DNA from: Bradyrhizobium sp. U87765 SZCCT0048
Lineage (GTDB): Bacteria; Pseudomonadota; Alphaproteobacteria; Rhizobiales; Xanthobacteraceae
DNA: 64,000 nucleotides
Assembly: GCF_018131225.1 (NCBI RefSeq)
Contig: NZ_JAFCMM010000007.1
Span: 186,001-250,000 of the forward strand
Direction: 5' to 3'
The translations under genes and the position numbers were made by a program. Below are positions 1 through 8,511 of this stretch, one piece after another (position 1 is the first letter of the stretch; each line of letters starts with the position of its first letter). Below the pieces are notes generated by a model that was given only the letters and a program-made list of their open reading frames with translations, did not search any database and was not told the DNA's origin.

Positions 1-2
1 TG

Positions 3-674
3 CGCCAAGCATCGGAGCGCGTCGTCGATGCCATGCTGACGACATTCGCCCGCGTCGAACCGGGCATGTCGAAGCTCGACATCGTCGCCGAGCTGCGCCG
101 CCAGGAATTCCAGCGCGACCTGACCTTCGAATACTGCCTGATCACGGCAGGCGCCGATCACAACCGCTCGCCGTCCGGCCAGCGGCTGGCGAGCGGCGAC
201 ATCCTGTCGATCGATTCCGGCGGCAACTATCGCGGCTACATCGGCGATCTCTGCCGCATGGGAATTCTGGGGCAGCCCGACGCGGAGCTTGAGGACCTGC
301 TCGCCGAGGTCGAGGATGTTCAGCAGGCGACGCGCCGGGCGGTGCGATCCGGTGTGCCCGGCGGCAGCATCATTGCTGCCGGCGAGAGCGCCGTCGGCCG
401 GTCGCCGAACAGGGCGCGGATGGCGTTCACGGCTCACGGCATGGGGCTGATCAGCCACGAAGCGCCGCGCCTGACGGGGACGGGGTTCGTGCCGTATCCC
501 GGCTACGACGAGAACCGCAGCATCGAGAGCGGCATGGTGATCTCGATCGAAACCGCGATCGCCCATCCGACGCGTGGCTATGTCAAGCTGGAGGACACCG
601 TCGCGGTGACCGACACGGGATGCATCGGCTTCGGCGACGCCGGGCGCGGCTGGAATCGATGCGGAGGTCGCTGA
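3..674 (+). CDS. M24-family metallopeptidase (Xaa-Pro dipeptidase-like), 3' part
   Basis: C-terminal catalytic part of a pita-bread-fold (M24) metallopeptidase, a family that cleaves X-Pro bonds or acts as creatinase-like hydrolase. The frame is already open at the first base, so the gene begins outside the window. The five metal ligands of the family can be placed: Asp in IDSGGNYRGY, Asp in YIGDLCR, His in AHGMGLISHE, Glu in VISIET and Glu in VKLEDTVAVT. The TGA ends the gene at 674. Substrate cannot be read from sequence. It may belong to the sulfonate locus that follows, but about 840 bp separate them. Confidence 0.85.
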   Translation, partial: RQASERVVDAMLTTFARVEPGMSKLDIVAELRRQEFQRDLTFEYCLITAGADHNRSPSGQRLASGDILSIDSGGNYRGYIGDLCRMGILGQPDAELEDLLAEVEDVQQATRRAVRSGVPGGSIIAAGESAVGRSPNRARMAFTAHGMGLISHEAPRLTGTGFVPYPGYDENRSIESGMVISIETAIAHPTRGYVKLEDTVAVTDTGCIGFGDAGRGWNRCGGR

Positions 675-689
675 CCTCCGCGGCTTCGG

Positions 690-1199
690 TGAGATGCTGG
701 CACCGCAGGTGAGGATGAATTGGGTCGATTGACTGAGGGCGTCAATCGGAGGATGGAGCCTGGTCGTCGGGAATCCCTTGATGGTTTTCGCCAGCGCTTC
801 GACCTGTTTCCTCACGACATCCGCGACATAGCCGATCTCAGGCACTTCGCTTTCCGCGCGCGCAGCCGCATCCTTCGCCTTCTGTGAACGATCGGCTTCG
901 TCCTCGATGTTCCTGAGTTCGACGTTGATGCTGTCCAGGGTCGATTTCGCGTTCCGCCGGGCCAGGGAGGCCTCGCCCCTTTGCAGAAGCGATTCCTGGT
1001 AAACGGCCTCCGCACGGGTGGCCATCTGAAGGTTGAGCACCGGGTGGTCATCGGGCGCCTTCAGTCTGGCCCGGCTGCTCGCGATCTGTTGAAAGAACTG
1101 CTCCGCGGCTCTGTCACTCTTGTCGACCGCGTCAGCGGACAGCTGGGCGCTCGCGGTGTTGGGCGTCGAAGACGCGGGCCGCTCATCGACGTGGATGCG
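690..1199 (-). pseudogene. Unstarted coiled-coil-like reading frame (gene remnant?)
   Basis: On the minus strand one frame stays open through this otherwise empty stretch and reads like a real helical protein, for example QMATRAEAVYQESLLQRGE and NVELRNIEDEADRSQKAKDA, rich in Ala, Glu, Lys, Arg and Gln. No ATG, GTG or TTG lies in frame between the upstream stop near 1373 and the GTG/ATG pair around 1022-1040. No stop follows; the frame runs on antisense to the peptidase gene to the window edge. I read it as the decayed end of a gene of unknown function. An open antisense frame in high-GC DNA is the alternative. Confidence 0.35.
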
Positions 1200-1517
1200 C
1201 TTTAAACCGAAGTCTGAAAAACCGGCCGTCGGTGCACTGCCGGTTGTCTTCGCTGTGGCCTGTTCCCGGAGGTGCGCCGAGTAGGTCGCGCAGCATCGGG
1301 AATTGGATTTCCTGCGCCGGATGCCATGCAGCCGAATCCGACTCTGCGCGTCGGCGCGCGTGGAACAAACTTGTCATTTTTCTGAACGCATTGACTTGCG
1401 TCCGGCCTGCAGAAAGTCTCGCAGCATGAAATGCGCGGCCATGACTGCGCGTTGCAACATTGTTGTCTTTCACTCCTGCCGCTACGAGTCCTGCGCTGCC
1501 ATGAGTTCTTTGCCGTC
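1200..1517. other. Intergenic, probable promoter region of sulfonate operon 1
   Basis: About 320 bp without a convincing gene. It lies directly upstream of the first SsuC-type permease, so the operon promoter should be here, but I cannot point to a clear -35/-10 pair. Reading frames on both strands have composition unlike the neighbouring genes. Confidence 0.4.
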
Positions 1518-2405
1518 ATGAATTCCGCAGGCAGACAGCGGACATCGTCCGTGGTGCTGGACAATGTGATCCCGACCACACCATCGCAGCCGCTGCAGGT
1601 TGGCGGCGGCGTGGCGCAGCGGCGGTCGCTCCCGATCCATCTCCTTCCTCCGCCATTCGTGCGAAGGAGCCTCGTGATCGCGGCGCTTCTCGTTCTCTGG
1701 CAGTGCGCATCGCTGTTCGGCTGGGTGAACGTCCAGACGCTGGCGTCGCCGGCGGAGGTCTGGGCCGCGGGAGTGCGGCTCTGGCAGTCTGGGGACCTGC
1801 TGCCCGGCATCCTCGTTTCGCTCCGGCGCGTCGCCATCGGGCTGGCCATCGGTGTGTCGATCGGGGGCTTGCTGGGGCTGGTCGCGGGGATCTCCCGCCT
1901 CGGCGAGGAGGTGATCGATGCTCCGCTGCAGATACTGCGCGCGCTGCCTTTTCTCGGGTTACTGCCGCTGCTCATCGTGTGGCTCGGGATCGGCGAGGGG
2001 ATCAAGATCGGTCTTGTGGCCATCGGCGTGATCTTTCCGATCTACCTCAACCTCTACAAGGGGATCAGGGCAGTGGATCGCCGCTATGCCGAGCTGGCGC
2101 AGACCTGCGGCGTGGGATGGCGCGGTCTCCTGCGCTGGATCATCCTGCCCGGCGCATGGCCGGCCTTTCTTGTCGGTCTGCGCTTTTCACTCGGCATTGC
2201 CTGGCTGTCACTGGTGGTGACCGAAGCGGTCAATGCGGAGGCCGGCATCGGGTATCTCATCCAGCAAGGGCAACAGTTTCTGGAGACTGACGTCATTGTG
2301 CTCGGCCTCGTGATCTATGCGCTGCTCGGCCTTGTGATGGAGGCGCTCGTGCGCGTGATCGAATGGCGGACGCTGCGCTGGCGGGTGGAGTTTACCTCGG
2401 CATGA
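1518..2405 (+). CDS. ABC transporter permease, SsuC/TauC-like
   Basis: Inner-membrane permease of a nitrate/sulfonate/taurine-type importer. Hydrophobic segments begin at VIAALLVLWQCASLFGW, and the EAA-type cytoplasmic loop that contacts the ATPase is visible around ELAQTCGVGWRGLLRWIILPG. I start at the ATG at 1518 (295 aa); the in-frame ATG at 1431 would add 29 residues of Cys/His-rich sequence unlike this family. The stop overlaps the ATPase start as ATGA, so the two are translationally coupled. Gene order permease, ATPase, binding protein, monooxygenase and SfnB-like enzyme points to sulfonate or sulfone import. Confidence 0.9.
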   Translation: MNSAGRQRTSSVVLDNVIPTTPSQPLQVGGGVAQRRSLPIHLLPPPFVRRSLVIAALLVLWQCASLFGWVNVQTLASPAEVWAAGVRLWQSGDLLPGILVSLRRVAIGLAIGVSIGGLLGLVAGISRLGEEVIDAPLQILRALPFLGLLPLLIVWLGIGEGIKIGLVAIGVIFPIYLNLYKGIRAVDRRYAELAQTCGVGWRGLLRWIILPGAWPAFLVGLRFSLGIAWLSLVVTEAVNAEAGIGYLIQQGQQFLETDVIVLGLVIYALLGLVMEALVRVIEWRTLRWRVEFTSA

Positions 2406-3166
2406 GTGCACACCAGCCCGGCGCTGCGCCTCCGGTCGCCGAATTACGCGGCTTGCGCCGAGCCTTCGAGGGCCGTGTGGTCCTGCAGAACATCAATCTG
2501 GAGATCGCGCCCGGCGAATTTCTGGCCATCGTCGGCCAGAGCGGCTGCGGCAAGAGCACGCTGCTGCGGGCCCTCGGCGGTCTCGACCGCGGCTGGGACG
2601 GCCATCTGCATGTGCGCGGGCCGGTGGCGTTCGGTTTCCAGGATGCGCGTCTGCTGCCGTGGCTGCGGGTGTGGGAGAACGTGACATTCGGCATCACCGG
2701 ACCGCGTGGAGAGCGCTATCGGCTGGCAACCCAGGCTCTCACGGCGGTCGGCCTGGCCGCGCATGCCGAGGCGTGGCCGGGAACGCTGTCCGGCGGCGAG
2801 GCGCAGCGCGTCGCGCTGGCGCGCAGCCTGGTGCGCACACCGGCGCTGCTGCTGCTTGACGAGCCGTTCGGAGCGCTCGATGCGCTGACGCGGCTGCGCA
2901 TGCAGGCGCTGGTGCACAACCTGTGGCGCGACAAGGGCTTTGCGGCCGTACTGGTGACGCACGACGTTGAAGAGGCCGCCTTGCTGGCGGACCGCATCGC
3001 GGTGCTCGATCGCGGCCGCATTGCCGATCTCTACACCGTCGAGGCTGCGCGCCCGCGGCGACGGACCGACGCATCGTTCGAGGCTGCACGTCAGCGCGCC
3101 CTGCGCGGCCTCGGCATCGAGGATATCGATGGCGCCCATGCGCCGCCCGAACTTTCACCGGCATGA
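2402..3166 (+). CDS. ABC transporter ATP-binding protein, SsuB-like
   Basis: Cytoplasmic ATPase driving the importer. Walker A is GQSGCGKST, the signature motif LSGGEAQRVALARSL, Walker B LLLLDEPFGALD, and the H-loop VTHDVEEA. At 254 aa it has the usual SsuB length. The ATG at 2402 overlaps the permease stop (ATGA). Its own stop lies a few bases before the GTG of the binding-protein gene, so the three subunits form one tight operon. Substrate is inferred from the neighbours. Confidence 0.92.
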   Translation: MSAHQPGAAPPVAELRGLRRAFEGRVVLQNINLEIAPGEFLAIVGQSGCGKSTLLRALGGLDRGWDGHLHVRGPVAFGFQDARLLPWLRVWENVTFGITGPRGERYRLATQALTAVGLAAHAEAWPGTLSGGEAQRVALARSLVRTPALLLLDEPFGALDALTRLRMQALVHNLWRDKGFAAVLVTHDVEEAALLADRIAVLDRGRIADLYTVEAARPRRRTDASFEAARQRALRGLGIEDIDGAHAPPELSPA

Positions 3167-3183
3167 GACGTCAGGAGTCGATC

Positions 3184-4263
3184 GTGCACCATCTCAGGAA
3201 TATTCTGTTGTCCATGCACTTGGCTCGCCGTCGCGTGCTGGGTGCACTGCCGGCGGCAACCATCGCCGTGGTGCTGGCGACGGCGGGGCCGTCCGCGCGA
3301 GCCGAGGACGCCCATGGTGTCCGTCCTGGCCTCGATCCGGCTAATCCGGTGGTTCTCACGGTCGGCGTCCCCCGCAATTTCGGCTATCTCAGCACGCTGT
3401 GGGCGAAGGACGTGCAGGTGCCCGGCGTCAGGATCGAGTACAAGTATTTTCCCAACTTCATCGACATGCTGACGGCCTTCAATGGCAGGCAGCTCGACGT
3501 TACCGAGATCGGCGATGTCGGGGCGGCGCAGTCCTTCGCGGCCAGCAAGGGCGGCGTCAGGGTGATTGCGGTGACCCAGCCCAATCCGGAGAACACCGGC
3601 CTGCTGGTCGCCAAGGACAGTCCTTACAAGACGTTCGCCGATCTCAAGGGCAAGCAGCTGCTGTTCCTCAAGTCGACCAACACCTATCTCGGCGTGAAGA
3701 ACCAGATCGCGGCGGCGAAGCTGAAGGAGGACGACTTCAGAATTGTCGAGCTGGCCGGACCGTCGGCGGTCAAGGCGTTCCAGACCGGTCAGATCGAGGG
3801 GTACTATACGATCGACCCCAACATGGCCGATGTGGTGGAAAAGACCGGCGCCCGCCTGATCGCGACCGGAACCGACATGGGGATCGAGAATCTCTATCCC
3901 TATGTCTCGCATGAAAAGGTGATTGCAGAGAAGAAGGCGGCACTTGCGGCCTTTGTCCAGGCGCTGGCGGATACGATCGCCTGGGCCCAGGCCCACCCCG
4001 ACGAGCAGGCGCGTCTTGTCGCGCCCAAGGTCCAGTTCACGGAATCGGCGATCCGGGAGACCTTCAGGCGCGGCGCCAAGGGACTGCAGATCATCGACGA
4101 GGGCTTCCATGCCCGGCAGCAACGCAACCTCGACGCTCTTCTGGCTGCGGGCGTTCTGAAGCAGCCGGTTTCGGCGCAGAACCTGTACCTGACCACGTTC
4201 AACGCCAGCATCGCGCCCTCGAGTGCCGGCGCGAACGAAGCGGCGGCCAGCGCGACGCGTTGA
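3184..4263 (+). CDS. ABC transporter substrate-binding protein, SsuA-like
   Basis: Periplasmic binding protein for sulfonate-type compounds. The N-terminus carries an Arg-rich n-region (LARRRVLG), a hydrophobic core and an AxA cleavage site (SARAED). The mature part has the family pattern, including VGVPRNFGYLSTLWAKD, VTEIGDVGAAQSFAASKGG and the FADLKGKQ strand. I favour the GTG at 3184 because AGGAG lies 7 bases upstream; the ATG at 3163 overlaps the ATPase stop and ATG 3214 is another option. It closes the three-gene importer. The ligand cannot be read directly. Confidence 0.88.
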   Translation: MHHLRNILLSMHLARRRVLGALPAATIAVVLATAGPSARAEDAHGVRPGLDPANPVVLTVGVPRNFGYLSTLWAKDVQVPGVRIEYKYFPNFIDMLTAFNGRQLDVTEIGDVGAAQSFAASKGGVRVIAVTQPNPENTGLLVAKDSPYKTFADLKGKQLLFLKSTNTYLGVKNQIAAAKLKEDDFRIVELAGPSAVKAFQTGQIEGYYTIDPNMADVVEKTGARLIATGTDMGIENLYPYVSHEKVIAEKKAALAAFVQALADTIAWAQAHPDEQARLVAPKVQFTESAIRETFRRGAKGLQIIDEGFHARQQRNLDALLAAGVLKQPVSAQNLYLTTFNASIAPSSAGANEAAASATR

Positions 4264-4299
4264 GGCCGGGCGCCGCGAACGGTGATCCGGGGGCGGCCG

Positions 4300-4410
4300 T
4301 CACAATGTCCGCAGGAAGGCCGCCAGCGCAGCCTTCTCTTCGACGGAGAGGCCGAGCAGCCGGATATGTGCTGACAGCTGCGCCGCAATGGCAATTCCGC
4401 CGAGGTAGCG
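4300..4410 (-). pseudogene. Cytochrome c peroxidase-like C-terminal relic
   Basis: Minus-strand frame whose last 36 residues before a stop (YLGGIAI, then SVEEKAALAAFLRTL) match the usual tail of di-haem cytochrome c peroxidase/MauG proteins, which end in an Lsa-EEKaaLvaFLrtL-like helix. Upstream the similarity disappears and no CXXCH haem motif is present, so only a fragment is left. The rest of the roughly 400 bp between the binding protein and the monooxygenase shows no gene. Confidence 0.4.
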
Positions 4411-4661
4411 CAGCCTTTCGCGCACCGGCGGGCGCTGCGCGACGCCATGGCTGCATGCTTTGCGGCTCTTGTCGGGGACTGCCATTTTGCGAAACGGCGG
4501 CAAATTGAAAGGCGGTGCTTCGCGCTGGCTGATCTTTGGAACCCACTGCCGCGGGATCGAACCTAGGATGCGCGGCATTCGTGGTGCGGCCGCGAACGGT
4601 CGCCTCGTCGAACCTGCCGGCCAGCGCTGAAGCACAATATCGGCGGCGAAGGATTGTGGCT

Positions 4662-5723
4662 GTGACAGGAGCATCTCTGCGGTTTGGGGTTTGGGCGCTG
4701 ACCCACGGAAGCTGGGCTTCGCGTCATCATCCGCTCGATCCGCCGGATGCGTCGTGGGAGCGCAATCGACGCCAGATCCTCGAAGCGGAAGCGCTCGGCT
4801 ACGATGCCACGCTGCTGGCGCAGCACATCACCCATCCGAGCGGGGATGATCAGGATCTCCTGGAGACATGGACCGGCGCGGCGGCCCTCGCAGCGCTGAC
4901 CACGCGGATCGAGCTGATCGCCGCGATCAAGCCGCTGTTGATCCATCCGGTGGTCCTGGCCAAGATGGCGCTGCAGATCGAAAACATCAGCGGCGGCCGC
5001 TTCGCGATCAATCTCGTCAACGGCTGGTATCGCCCCGAACTCGAACGGGCGGGGATCGGCTTTCCAGAGCATGATGATCGCTATGCCTACGGCCGGGAGT
5101 GGGTCGAGATCGTCGAAGGCTTGATGGTTGGCCGGCGGGTCGATTTCCATGGCCGGCACTTTCAGATCGATGGCTATCAGCTGCGGCCGGGCGACCATTT
5201 CCGCCGGCGCCCGACCATCTATCTCGGCGGCGAATCCGAGCCCGCGCGGGCTCTGGCCGCGGATGCGGCCGACGTCTATTTCATCAATGGCCAGCCATTG
5301 GCGGACGTTCAGGTGCTGATTCAGGACCTCGCGAGGAGGCCCCGTCGTGGCGCGCCGATCCGCTTCGGGATGTCGGCGTTCGTGATCGCCCGGGACACCG
5401 ATGCGGAGGCTGACGCCGAACTCGTCGATCTCTTCGCCATTTCCGAGCAGGACAAGCCGGCACGCGCCCGTCTCGTGGCCAATGCCGATCCCAAGGCGCA
5501 AATGTTCAGAACCGCCGCGAAGGAAGCGCGGGTCGGGACCAATGGCGGGACATCGGCGCGCCTGGTCGGCAGTTACGATACCGTGGCGCGGCGTATCGTA
5601 GAATTTCATGCGGCCGGGATCGAGCTGTTCATGCTGCAGTTCCAGCCGCTCGACGTCAACATGCGTCGTTTTGCCGAGCAGGTCATTCCGCGCGTGCGGC
5701 GCCTGCAGGCCCGCGCGGCCTGA
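4662..5723 (+). CDS. LLM-class flavin-dependent monooxygenase (SsuD/SfnG-like)
   Basis: Predicted FMNH2-dependent two-component monooxygenase with the luciferase-like TIM barrel. Alkanesulfonate (SsuD) and dimethylsulfone (SfnG) monooxygenases of this class cleave C-S bonds to release sulfite. Typical segments are LRFGVWALTHG at the N-terminus, ISGGRFAINLVNGWYRPE in the middle and the HDDRYAYGREWVEI helix. I start at the GTG at 4662 (353 aa), with AAGGA about 8 bases upstream and no ATG nearby; a longer frame from 4536 adds implausible sequence. It follows the importer and precedes an SfnB-like gene, which supports sulfur scavenging. No flavin reductase sits beside it. Confidence 0.85.
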   Translation: MTGASLRFGVWALTHGSWASRHHPLDPPDASWERNRRQILEAEALGYDATLLAQHITHPSGDDQDLLETWTGAAALAALTTRIELIAAIKPLLIHPVVLAKMALQIENISGGRFAINLVNGWYRPELERAGIGFPEHDDRYAYGREWVEIVEGLMVGRRVDFHGRHFQIDGYQLRPGDHFRRRPTIYLGGESEPARALAADAADVYFINGQPLADVQVLIQDLARRPRRGAPIRFGMSAFVIARDTDAEADAELVDLFAISEQDKPARARLVANADPKAQMFRTAAKEARVGTNGGTSARLVGSYDTVARRIVEFHAAGIELFMLQFQPLDVNMRRFAEQVIPRVRRLQARAA

Positions 5724-5736
5724 CGGAGAGCGAACG

Positions 5737-6996
5737 ATGAGCGCCGATCGCAGTCTTGCTGCAACCCGGGGTGTCGATGCCTCGTTGCCGGGCGAGCTCT
5801 CCTCTCGCCTCACGTCACCGGTCCATGTGATCAGAAGCGACGAGGAGGCCCTTGCCACGGTTCGAGCGCTGGCGGCGGAGTTTCGCGCCGGCGCCGCGGA
5901 ACGCGACCGCACCGGGCGGCTGCCCGCGGATGAAATCGAGCAGCTGACCACCGCGGGATTCTACGGCATCACGGTGCCCGCGCAGTTCGGCGGGGCCAAT
6001 GTCTCGGCGGTGACGGTCGCGGAGGCGTTTCGCATCCTGGCCGCTGCCGACGCCAGCATCGGGCAGATTCCGCAGAACCATTTCTGCTGGCTGCCCGTCG
6101 TCTCCAATGGATCGCCGGAGCAGGCGGAGTTCTTCTATCGGCGCTTTCTCGCCGGCGAGCGCATCGGCAACGCTCATTCGGAGGATACGCGGCGGCGGCC
6201 GGGCGACTATGAACACGTGCTCGAGCGTGTCGCCGGTGGCTGGCGCGTCACCGGCCGGAAGTACTATTCGACGGGCGCGGTGTTCGCGCAGTGGATACCG
6301 TTCGTGGCCAATCTCGGCGACGGTGCCAAGCCCCACATGTTCTTCGTGCCGCGGGGCCAGGACGGCGTCGAGATCGTCAACGACTGGGATGGAATGGGGC
6401 AGCGCACCACGGCCAGCGGCACGACGATCTTCGACCGCGCCTTCGTCGCGGACGAGCATGTGTTCGCGCTGCGCGCGGAGAGCGACAGCGCGCGATCCTA
6501 CGCGCTGAACGCCAGCCTGATCCATGCGGCGATCGACGTCGGCATTGCCGAGGATGTTCTCGGCGATGCGCGCGACTATATCGTGACGGCCAACCGCCCC
6601 TGGATCAACAATCCCCATGATGAGCACGCCAAGGAGCCGTTCGTCATTCGCGACTTCGGCCGTTTCGGCGTGGCGGTGCGAACGGCGCACGTCTCGTTGC
6701 TAAATGCGGCACGGTTGATCGATCGGGCGCGGGCCGAGCCGGGCCAGCAGACGCTGCTCGACGCGCGCATGGCGATCGCCGATGCCCGCATCGTCGCAAG
6801 CGAAGCCGCGACGAAGGTCGCCGATGAGTTCTTCCTGTTGACGGGGGCGCGCGCGACCCGCGCGCGATACGGACTCGATCGGCACTGGCGCAATGCCCGG
6901 ACGCATTCCCTCCACGATCCGCTGCGCTGGAAGGAGTTCCACCTCGGCAACTTCTATCTCAACGGTATCGAGCCGCCACCGGGATCCTACATCTAG
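5737..6996 (+). CDS. sfnB: SfnB-family acyl-CoA-dehydrogenase-like oxidoreductase
   Basis: Acyl-CoA dehydrogenase-fold flavoprotein of the SfnB type, whose genes travel with sulfone/sulfonate utilisation enzymes. Visible landmarks are GFYGITVPAQFGGANVS near the N-terminus, IGNAHSEDTRRRPGDY in the flavin-binding middle domain, FDRAFVADEHVF, and the C-terminal helical domain ending RWKEFHLGNFYLNG. Length is 419 aa from the ATG at 5737, which has GGAGAG 8 bases upstream and sits 13 bp after the monooxygenase stop. Probable role is oxidation or desulfurisation of an organosulfur compound together with that monooxygenase. The reaction itself is not established. Confidence 0.85.
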   Translation: MSADRSLAATRGVDASLPGELSSRLTSPVHVIRSDEEALATVRALAAEFRAGAAERDRTGRLPADEIEQLTTAGFYGITVPAQFGGANVSAVTVAEAFRILAAADASIGQIPQNHFCWLPVVSNGSPEQAEFFYRRFLAGERIGNAHSEDTRRRPGDYEHVLERVAGGWRVTGRKYYSTGAVFAQWIPFVANLGDGAKPHMFFVPRGQDGVEIVNDWDGMGQRTTASGTTIFDRAFVADEHVFALRAESDSARSYALNASLIHAAIDVGIAEDVLGDARDYIVTANRPWINNPHDEHAKEPFVIRDFGRFGVAVRTAHVSLLNAARLIDRARAEPGQQTLLDARMAIADARIVASEAATKVADEFFLLTGARATRARYGLDRHWRNARTHSLHDPLRWKEFHLGNFYLNGIEPPPGSYI

Positions 6997-7012
6997 TCGC
7001 TGCCACACGGAG

Positions 7013-7091
7013 GCGCGGCTTCGCCGCGCTGGGCGCGGCCCCGGAAAGGAAGGCCCGGCGCCGGCCGAGGGAAGGAAGCCAGGCGCCGGGC
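7013..7091. terminator. Stem-loops between convergent genes
   Basis: Two GC-rich hairpins lie between the SfnB-like gene and the oppositely oriented amidohydrolase: GCGCGGC-TTC-GCCGCGC at 7013-7029, and perfect 10-base arms GCCCGGCGCC (7053-7062) and GGCGCCGGGC (7082-7091). Position suggests a bidirectional terminator, although no T-run follows. Confidence 0.45.
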
Positions 7092-7105
7092 GCAGCTGCA
7101 ATGGC

Positions 7106-8053
7106 CTAGAGGCCGAGCAGCGTGCGGGTGTTGCCGCCGGCGATCTTCTGCTGATCGGTCGGGTCGAAGCCGGCGGCGGTGAGCGATGCGGCGAGACGGC
7201 GGGAAATCGGCTCGTCGCTGACGATGGGCCAGTCGCTGCCGGCAAGCACGTGGTCGACGCCGACGATGTCGGCGGCCGCGCGGATCAGCACCGGATCAAA
7301 GCCCATCGTGTCAATATAGACATGGCGGCGCAGCAACACGCCGATATCGGTCTGGCCGTCGGCGGCGCGCCGTCCGAACGACCGGACATGGAGCAATCCC
7401 CCGATCGCCAGATTGGTGAAGGCCACCCGCAGGCCGGGCAGGGCGTCGAAGACCCCGCCTTCGACCAGGGCGATCAGGGCCGCCGCGTTGATCGTACCGC
7501 GGGCGAACAGCGTGCCGACCTGGCCATAACGGGCGAGTTGCTCGGTGAGCCCCTTCGGGTTGACCGGATGGGCGAACACCGCGATGCCGAGTTCGGCGGC
7601 CGCCGTCAGGACGGGGCGTGCTTCCGGCGCATCGAGCAGGCGGCCGTCCTGTTCGCTTTCCAGGAAGACGCCGCGCAGTCCGAGGCTGCGCACTGCGCGG
7701 ACCAGTTCGTTCGCGGCCGCTTCGCCGCCGAAGGCGTCGACGGACGCAATGCCATGCAGGCGGCCGGGCTGGGCCGCGGTGATGGCGGCGACCTGGTCAT
7801 TGACCTTCCGGAACGTGTCGGCGGCGGGAACCTGCCGGCCGGGCGTGAACAGCGCCGTGGGGATGTTGACGACACGGCCGGCGATATCACCGGTGTCGAT
7901 GCCCTGCGTCAATGCGCCGGCATCGGCGAGGCGGGCATTGATGCGTTCCCAGCGCTCGCGCTGGCTGGCAGGAAAGTTCGACAGCGTCGCCAGTGGCCAG
8001 CTGGCCGGAACATGGTGGCTGTGAAAGTCGATGATCGCGAGTGTCTGGGACAT
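7106..8053 (-). CDS. Amidohydrolase family 2 protein (ACMSD-like)
   Basis: Metal-dependent hydrolase or decarboxylase of the amidohydrolase-2 (ACMSD-type) family. The first metal-binding motif is DFHSHH close to the N-terminus, followed by His in AVFAHPVNP and the late Asp in GSDWPIVSDEP. I start at the ATG at 8053 (MSQTLAIIDFHSHH, 315 aa) because the motif belongs near the N-terminus; the longer frame to 8146 adds 31 residues without family character. It is transcribed towards the SfnB gene and divergently from the second sulfonate operon. The substrate is unknown. Confidence 0.85.
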   Translation of the reverse strand: MSQTLAIIDFHSHHVPASWPLATLSNFPASQRERWERINARLADAGALTQGIDTGDIAGRVVNIPTALFTPGRQVPAADTFRKVNDQVAAITAAQPGRLHGIASVDAFGGEAAANELVRAVRSLGLRGVFLESEQDGRLLDAPEARPVLTAAAELGIAVFAHPVNPKGLTEQLARYGQVGTLFARGTINAAALIALVEGGVFDALPGLRVAFTNLAIGGLLHVRSFGRRAADGQTDIGVLLRRHVYIDTMGFDPVLIRAAADIVGVDHVLAGSDWPIVSDEPISRRLAASLTAAGFDPTDQQKIAGGNTRTLLGL

Positions 8054-8511
8054 GATTTCCGGTGAGCGAAGCAGCGAATTGTTCGCACAGAAGAGATCAA
8101 AGTGATGGCGAGGGCCATTCCAAAGTCGCGTTCGTTCAGGCAACAAAGCACTGCGGTCATCGGGCGGCCGCGAACGATGTTCCTTCGCGTCGTGATCCCG
8201 GCGGTTTCACCCGGGCGGTGCGGCAGCCGATGACGTCTGTCGTCGAGTGTCCGGGGCTTTGCGGTCGGGTGAAAAATATCCTGCTTCGCCGGTGTGGCGC
8301 GGTGCGTTTGTTCTGTGATGGAATGAACGCCGATCGCCCCGGCGCGAATGTAAAACAATGATCTCCGGCGCGCGGGGAAAAGAGCATTGTCGCTGCCTTG
8401 ACGCGGCTGGACCGGCCTCCGACCATGGTGGTGGCGTACGAAACGCGTGCATTGCGCGCGTCGCGCCCCCATTCAACGGCCTCACTGCGGCGAACCTGCG
8501 AAACTCGGACC
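8054..8511. other. Divergent promoter region
   Basis: About 460 bp separates the amidohydrolase from the second SsuA-type gene, which point away from each other. I see no credible gene; open frames here have shadow-type composition. Promoters for both directions are expected, but no consensus -35/-10 pair stands out. Confidence 0.4.

Noticed and set aside
1202..2023. Long minus-strand ORF opposite the first permease
   Set aside because: Ser/Arg/Thr-rich translation without domain character; it is the antisense shadow of the permease gene.
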